Source: Nitrospira sp.
Lineage (GTDB): Bacteria > Nitrospirota > Thermodesulfovibrionia > Thermodesulfovibrionales > SM23-35
DNA: 13,529 nucleotides
NCBI GenBank assembly: GCA_016873575.1
Contig: VGWY01000049.1
Span: 1-13,529 of the forward strand
Direction of reading: 5' to 3'
Both the position numbers and the translations under genes were made by a program. The first letter of the stretch is position 1; each line of letters opens with the position of its first letter. This document shows, one piece after another, positions 1 through 6,500 of this stretch. The notes under the pieces are model-generated. The model saw nothing but the letters and a program-made list of their open reading frames with translations, ran no database searches and was not told where the DNA came from.

Positions 1-44
1 GGTATTGTAAAAACATCTCCTTCAATCCGGCAACTCGGTAGCAT
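1..44 (-). CDS. Unidentified protein, N-terminal fragment cut by the left window edge
   Basis: Reading the minus strand from an ATG at 44-42 gives MLPSCRIEGDVFTI and then leaves the window, with no stop among the 14 readable codons. The case for a real gene is its start signals. AAAGGAGG (complement of 51-58) lies 6 nt upstream of the ATG, close to an ideal Shine-Dalgarno site, and a sigma70-type promoter sits further upstream (72-100). The fragment is too short to assign to a family and I do not recognise it. It is divergent from the small membrane-protein gene on the plus strand. One copy of a 12-bp inverted repeat covers its start codon, so it may be regulated, perhaps by its own product; that last point is speculation. 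Confidence 0.6.
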   Translation of the reverse strand, partial: MLPSCRIEGDVFTI

Positions 45-89
45 AATCTGCCTCCTTTGAAGTTTCTTTATATTCTTGCAGATTATGCT
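40..89. repeat. Perfect 12-bp inverted repeat, candidate double operator
   Basis: AGCATAATCTGC at 40-51 is exactly reverse-complementary to GCAGATTATGCT at 78-89, with 26 bp between the arms. Each arm is also an imperfect palindrome around its own centre (GCAnAnTnTGC), as expected of a site for a dimeric regulator. The left arm covers the start codon of the leftward gene and touches its ribosome binding site. The right arm fills most of the spacer between the -35 and -10 hexamers of the leftward promoter. The centres are about 38 bp apart. The arms could instead form a hairpin in any rightward read-through RNA, but no U-tract follows, so a terminator is unlikely. The repeat is seen directly; the operator role is inferred. 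Confidence 0.6.
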
Positions 90-100
90 CTAATTGTCAA
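72..100 (-). promoter_or_regulatory. Sigma70-type promoter for the leftward edge gene
   Basis: On the minus strand a perfect TTGACA (complement of 95-100) is followed by a 17-nt spacer and AAGAAT (complement of 72-77), which matches 4 of 6 -10 positions including the key second A and last T. The predicted start near 65 leaves a leader of about 20 nt containing the AAAGGAGG ribosome site. Spacing, leader length and ribosome site agree with one another. No transcript data support it. Confidence 0.55.
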
Positions 101-102
101 TT

Positions 103-108
103 TATAAT
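103..108 (+). promoter_or_regulatory. Consensus -10 box for the rightward small gene
   Basis: TATAAT occurs exactly at 103-108 in the divergent intergenic region. No good -35 hexamer lies 16-18 bp upstream, so the promoter would be weak or activator-dependent. Initiation near 115 would exclude the TTG at 94 as a translation start and favour the TTG at 163. In such an AT-rich stretch a chance TATAAT is quite possible. Confidence 0.35.
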
Positions 109-162
109 TCTTTTAAATGTCGTTGTAGGGTTAATTATTTTCAAAATATTAGGGAAAAATGT

Positions 163-549
163 TTGAATATAATTTTAGCAAATAACGATTTGATGCAATT
201 ACAAATGAACTTGTCAAATAAAACTTATTATTTCCAAAGAAGTAAATGGCGCAAGGTTAACCAAATTAGCATGTTTAGTAGTCTTACATTTATTATTATT
301 TCCTTATTGTTTACGTTTTCTAACCCTTTTTATCTTCTGTTGATAGTCTGTACAGGGGGAATAATTTTTTTGGGAACAAATACAATATACCTTAATAGAC
401 AAGTAAATAGTTTCTTGCCATTTCTAAAAAAATATGATGAATTTGTTAAAGAAAAATTCGGGATTATATATAAACCTAAGATTGTTGACAAGGGATATGG
501 TGATTTTGCGGATGAACTTAATAGAGACATAAAAGACGTCTTTCGCTGA
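163..549 (+). CDS. Small AT-rich protein of unknown function with two predicted membrane segments
   Basis: I do not recognise this protein. From the chosen start it is about 128 residues: a polar, basic N-terminal stretch, two adjacent hydrophobic segments (around ISMFSSLTFIIISLLF and FYLLLIVCTGGIIFLG) joined by a short turn, and a charged C-terminal region of about 50 residues ending DIKDVFR. This suggests a membrane hairpin with both tails on one side, probably cytoplasmic. The open frame extends to a TTG at 94, but that codon has no ribosome site and precedes the likely transcription start. The TTG at 163 has AGGG 8 nt upstream. An ATG at 193 is a third option. GC is only about 28% over 181-540 by hand count, well below the rest of the window, which may indicate transfer. 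The stop is 26 bp before the giant gene, so co-transcription is possible. Confidence 0.55.
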   Translation: MNIILANNDLMQLQMNLSNKTYYFQRSKWRKVNQISMFSSLTFIIISLLFTFSNPFYLLLIVCTGGIIFLGTNTIYLNRQVNSFLPFLKKYDEFVKEKFGIIYKPKIVDKGYGDFADELNRDIKDVFR

Positions 550-575
550 AGACTATAGGGATATAGTGTGGACAT

Positions 576-3500
576 ATGATATTTAATAAGGCTATAACAA
601 AAAAAATTTTAATTACTATAGCATTCATATTGTCATTAGTAATGGTATCTACGACATCTGCTCAGGCACTTGAAATTGCAAATGGCTTTGTCTACCTTGT
701 CTCTACTCAAAACCCTGATGGCTCATGGGGAAGTGATACAACAGATACTGAGCTATTGCCTTCAACCGTATCAGTGATAGAGGCATTTCAAGTATTGAAT
801 CAAACAGGTATTCCAAGTTATGCCAATGCTATCTCATGGCTTCAGAGTCAATCTTTATATACTACAGATTACCTATCCGAAAGAATCCATGCCCTTTCTG
901 TTGCAGTGACTGATGATGATTTGCTCCTTTCATACTTTGACGATCTTACTGGTGCATGGGGTGGTTATGATGAGTTTGAAGTTGATAACCTTGATACATC
1001 TTTAGCTTTGCTTGCTTTAAAGAGAATCAATTATCAAGAACAAAACACAGTTAGCTATGCTCTTGGTTATTTAATCGGCAACCAAAACACCGATGGCGGA
1101 TGGGGCTTTTATCCTTCGACATGCTCAGGATGTAATGATAGAGATGAAAGCAATGTTTATATGACAGCTCTGGTATTAAAAACGTTCAATGTTCTTAGTT
1201 CAATGTTCAACCTTAAAAGCTCGATAGAACAAGCATCAGCCTATCTTTTGACAAAACAGAATCCTGACGGAGGATTCGCCCATTCGGCAAGCTCAGGGCA
1301 GGGCTCTTCGACGGTATATGAGACTGCTTTGGCTTTTGAATCATTGATTGTAAGTAGTGTAGACATTTCAGCAGTTGCCTCATCAGCAATAAATTATCTG
1401 ACATCAACCCAACTCCCCAATGGCTCATGGGATGATGATCCGTATTCGACAGCGTTGGCACTTCGTGCATTGGCGAATGTAAAACCAAACCTTTCCATCT
1501 CCTTCTCTGATATCACTTTCTCAAATCCTGCCCCTTCAGTCGGCGAGACAATAACCATCACAGCGAATATCAGAAACACAGGCCCATCACAAGCTGATAA
1601 CGTATTAGTACAATTTTATGATGGAAATCCATTGGTAGGTGGAGTTCTAATTGGTGAAACAATAGTTCCATCAATCCTTGCATACGGCAGTTCTCAGGCA
1701 ATCATAAACTGGACAATCCCAACAGCGTCTTCACGTATAATATTCGTGAAAACAGACCCTTCAAATTCAATTGATGAACTCAATGAAACAGACAATATAG
1801 CTTTCAAGAACTTCACGTCAGCAACACTCCCTGACTTAAGCATAACTTCTGATGACATAACATTTACACCTCAAGTACCTATAACCGGACAATCTGTAAC
1901 AATTACAGCCACGGTAAGAAATATTGGAGAGACCGGGGCAGGCAATGTGACAATAGATTTTTATGATGGAGACCCTTCAGCAGGGGGCATACTCATTGGC
2001 AATGCCTTAGTTCAGTCAATAGGTGCGGGTAGTTTTGCAGGAGTTCAATTAACAACAGAATTTATAACAGGAAGTCACAATATCTATGTAGTTTTGGACA
2101 GGGATAACTCAATAGCAGAGAGCAATGAGGCAAATAACACAGCAACAAAGGTTCTCCATGTTGGAGGAGGATTTACAGAGCTTTCAATAAACCGCAATGA
2201 TATAACTTTTAACCCTGCATATCCGGTTGAAGGAGACCCGGTACTCATCAATGCTGCAGTCCATAATGAAGGGAATGGAGAGGTTAATGATGTCTTGGTC
2301 AGGTTTTACCTTGGAGACCCTGATTCCGGAGGAATTCAGATAGGTTCAGATATAACCATACCTTCAATATCAGCAAGGAATGTTGAAATTGTAAACACAA
2401 CATGGGACAGTACAGGACATGCTGGAAACAATAATATTTATGTAAAGGTTGATCCCCTGAATATCATCCCTGAGGTAAATGAACTCAATAACAAGGCATT
2501 AAAGACCCTAAAGGTATCAGCAGTCACAGGGGCTGACCTGACAGTATCATCAGCAGATATAAACTATACACCATTAACCCCGACTAAAGGAGAGATAGTT
2601 ACCATCACAGCAAATATCAGAAACACAGGGACTTCAGATGCAGGCAATATCTTTGTAGAATTCAGTCTCGGCAACCCGGATATGGGAGGGACATTAATCA
2701 TAGGCAGTCAAACAATACCCCTTATTGCAGCAGGCAGTTCTGCCCTTGCCCAGATACTATGGGATACAACCGGATATGCAGGCACCTATGAAATCTATGT
2801 CAATGCAGACCCTTTTAATGCAATTGCAGAACTCAGCGAAACAAATAACACAGCTCATATGCCAATCACAATAACAGCACCACAGGGCCCGGATTTAACA
2901 ATCAAATCAATAGATAGTGCAAATCTTATCACAGATACACAGAGCCTTGCTGTTACAGGGACAATACTGATAACTGTAGAAAACAAAGGAAACCAGGTTA
3001 CAAACTCATCATTTGAGATAACAGCCTTTGAAGACAGGAACAATAATAAACAATTTGATACAGTCACTGATAATATTCTTGGAAATGTTACCTACACAAA
3101 CAATTTAGGCACAGGTGAGTCAAATGCTATAGACGTCCCTGTTTCAGGCAATGTCCTCTTCAGAGACAATCTTATTTATGTAATGGCAGACAGTAATAAT
3201 TCTATAGAAGAGCTTGATGAGACAAACAATACGAAAAATACAGGCGAGCAGTGTGGATATCAACCACCTGTAGGGACATTCAATCCTGTAGAGAAATGGG
3301 TATGGACAGGGAGCAGTGTCTTACCAGAGTACAACCAGGTAATGCAGACACCTGCGGTAGCAAACCTCACCGATGATAATAACGATGGGTTCATTGATGA
3401 GAAAGATATTCCGGATATCATCTTCGGCACATTCATTCCTGGATGGAATTATTGTACAGGTGTATTAAGGGCAGTCAGTGGCGACAGCGGCAGGGAAATA

Positions 3501-6500
3501 TTCACCGTAACCAATCCTGCGTATATGGTATCAACATGCAGTGGATTCGCAGTTGGCGATATAGACAATGACGGAAAGGTAGAAATCGTTGCCCGTAAAA
3601 GTGGTCTTGAGCTTGACAACGGGATAATCGTCTTTGAGCATGACGGCAGATTTAAATGGAGATTTGATGATGTTTATGTCGGGATAGGAGGACCATCCAT
3701 TGCAGATTTAGACAATGATGGCATACCTAAGGTCATCGTAGGCACTACGGTACTCAACAATGATGGTACTCTTAAATGGCAGGGTTTGAGAGGGACAGAG
3801 GGCAATACCGGTGTGGGGCCATTGTCTCTTATAGCAGATATTGACTTAGACGGTCGTCCTGAGGTAGTAGCAGGAAATACAACCTATAGATACGATGGAA
3901 CAGAGTACTGGTGGAATACCCTCGTCCGGGATGGATACAATGCTGTAGCAAACTTTGATGACGATCCCTATCCTGAGATAGTCCTTGTTACCTTTGGAGC
4001 AGTATATCTTCTTGAACATACAGGAGAGATAAAATGGGGCCCGGTAATGATCCCGGATGATGGACGAGGAGGTGCCCCAACTGTTGCTGACTTTGATGGA
4101 GATGGTCAGCCAGAGATAGGGGTAGCAGGATTAAGCAGATATGTTGTTCTTGATACAGACGGGAGCATCCTGTGGCAGAGTATTATTCAGGACGGTAGTT
4201 CTCATGTTACTGGCTCCTCTGTCTTTGACTTTGACGGAGATGGTGAAGCAGAGGTTGTCTATAACGATGAGTACTATCTGAGAATTTATAAGGGTAAGAA
4301 TGGTCAGGTGCTTTTCTCTACACCAAATACCTCAGGCACGCTCACAGAATATCCATTGATTGTTGATGTAGACAATGACAATCGGGCAGAGATTGTCGTA
4401 GGGGCAAATAACTGGTATACAGGGGGCGGTATCTACGGCATACGTGTCTTTGAAGACGCAAACGACAACTGGGTAAATACCCGAAAGATATGGAATCAGC
4501 ATACATACCACATAACCAATGTCAATGATGACGGCACTATACCAAGGTATGAACAGAACAACTGGGAGGTATATAACAACTACAGGTGCAACTCCCTTTT
4601 GCCTGAAGATATCCTTGGAACCTCTGATATAACAGCATCCTATATAACCATTGACCAGACGAACTATCCAACTTCAGTATACATCTCGGCAAGGATTGGT
4701 AACGGCGGCGCTGTAAGCCAGATTACCGGAGTAGATGTTGCCTTCTATGACGGCAATCCATCACAGGGCGGAGTACTTATTGGCACAACAAATACAACAA
4801 AGACTCTCCATGCAGGTGATTACGAGGATGTCTTTATCACATGGAATAACCCTGCTTCTGGTAATCATACTATCTTTGTCGTTGCCGATAAAGACAACAA
4901 ATTCAATGAATGCAGAGAAGGTAACAATACGGCATCAGCAGAGATCGAGATTGGAATCATTACCCCTCCTGTTTATCTCCCTGACCTTTCAGTCTCTCAA
5001 GGAGATATAACGATTATCCCACCTGATATGATAGAAGGGCAGGATGCAAATATTGGAGCTGTTATTCACAACAACGGGAATACCGATGCCTATACTATTG
5101 AAGTAAAATTCTATGATGGTGATCCTGAGACAGGCACTTTAATAGGTACTGCTACCATTCCTTTCATACAATCAGGTGGAACATCATACATACAGATGCC
5201 ATGGAATACATTCGGACAGTCCGGCAGAAATTATATTCACGTAATAATTGACCCACAGAACCTCATTGCTGAATCCAATGAAAACAACAATTCCACACTG
5301 AAGCCGGTGGATGTTACACCTCCTGCAAAGCCGGACCTGACGGTGACTTCAACAGATATAGTATTTTCCAATCAGAATCCAAAGGAAGGAGACCTGCTTA
5401 CAATCACAACAACCATACACAACCTCGGCACTGATGCAGGCAGTATAGAGGTTAATCTCTACGATGGAATACCGGGGAATGGAGGGACACTACTCAATAC
5501 ATACACCATATACCCTATAATTCCTTTTGGAGGGCAGGCGCAGGTTACATTCGACATAGATACGGTAGGTTTTTCAGGAAACCACAACTTCCATTTCATT
5601 ATAGACCCGGACAATACGATAGAGGAACAGAGGGAAGACAACAACAGTGCATCAGCAAATCTCCTCATCGGCACTATCGGTCTGAATCTTACAGAAACAA
5701 CTGATAAGACCCTGTATCAAGAAAACGAGGATGTTCAGATAACAGTCAATACAGGTGACCTTCAGAATGAATTAAGGAATCTCCTGGTGGATGTAAGGAT
5801 ATTTGATTCAGGAGGATTCCTTGTAGCATCTCTTCCCGCCTTACCACTTACTCTCAATCCCCTTGAAACGAGGACATTGAATTTCCTCTGGAATACAGGA
5901 AACACCCTGATTGGTAATTATGTAGTAAAGGCAACCGTGTTCAACATAGAATCGGATCCACTTGCAAGACAATCTGTTCCAATCAATATCACATCATCTC
6001 TGGGCATCTCAACAAATCTTTTTATGGACAGGATTTTATACTATCCAAATGAGCCTGTAAGGATTACATCAGCTGTCTCAAACAATAGCCTGAATAAGAT
6101 ATACGAAAACCTTACTGCTACAGTTTCTATTAAAGACACTTCGGGCCAGATACTCTTTACAGGGGATACCACAATCAACATTCTCACTCCTTCATCATAC
6201 TATTCATTCAGCTCCTACTGGAATACATCAACAAAACCTCAGGGAGAGTATCCTGTGACTCTTGAGGTAAAAGATGCATCAGGCAATATTCTCTCTTTTG
6301 GTACAAAGAGTATCACAATAACCAGTGATATAAAGCCTTCTAAACTTCTCAAGGGACAGATTTCGGTTGATAAACAGAGTCTGTTACAAGGCGAGCCTGT
6401 AGCGATAACGTGCAGTGTGACCAATATTGGAAATATGAATCTTTCAGACATAAGTTTATCCATCCTGACAGTCCATGTTGTTGAATTGACCATCTATGAC

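Larger units (their letters stand above)
1484..5672 (+). repeat. CARDB-type domain array interrupted by an FG-GAP-like propeller
   Basis: Within the giant gene, eight diverged units of about 114-120 codons share an opening DLxIxxxDITFxP, a middle VxNxGxxxAxNVxVxFYDGxP with GGxxIG, and a closing DPxNxIxExNExNN. This is the CARDB pattern (cell-adhesion-related domain of bacteria, an Ig-like beta-sandwich). Units 1-5 cover about 1484-3255 and units 6-8 about 4621-5672. Unit 5 is the most diverged. The propeller region 3256-4600 separates the two blocks and carries the motifs DIDNDGKVEIV, DLDNDGIPKVIVG, DIDLDGRPEVVAG, DFDGDGQPEIGVAG and DVDNDNRAEIVVG. It ends in a segment containing IWNQHTYHITNVNDDG, after which the CARDB units resume. 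Confidence 0.8.

Noticed and set aside
85..93. ATG CTC TAA on the plus strand at the right arm of the inverted repeat
   Set aside because: It mirrors the start of the leftward gene only because the arm is an inverted copy; it stops after two codons and has no ribosome site.
94..162. TTG at 94 as the start of the small membrane-protein gene
   Set aside because: No ribosome site precedes it, it overlaps the leftward -35 hexamer and lies upstream of the likely TATAAT box; the TTG at 163 with AGGG is better. The longer form is not strictly excluded.
576..1483. Functional squalene-hopene or terpene cyclase
   Set aside because: The region has toroid repeats but no DxDD motif, is shorter than full cyclases, is exported and is fused to adhesion domains.
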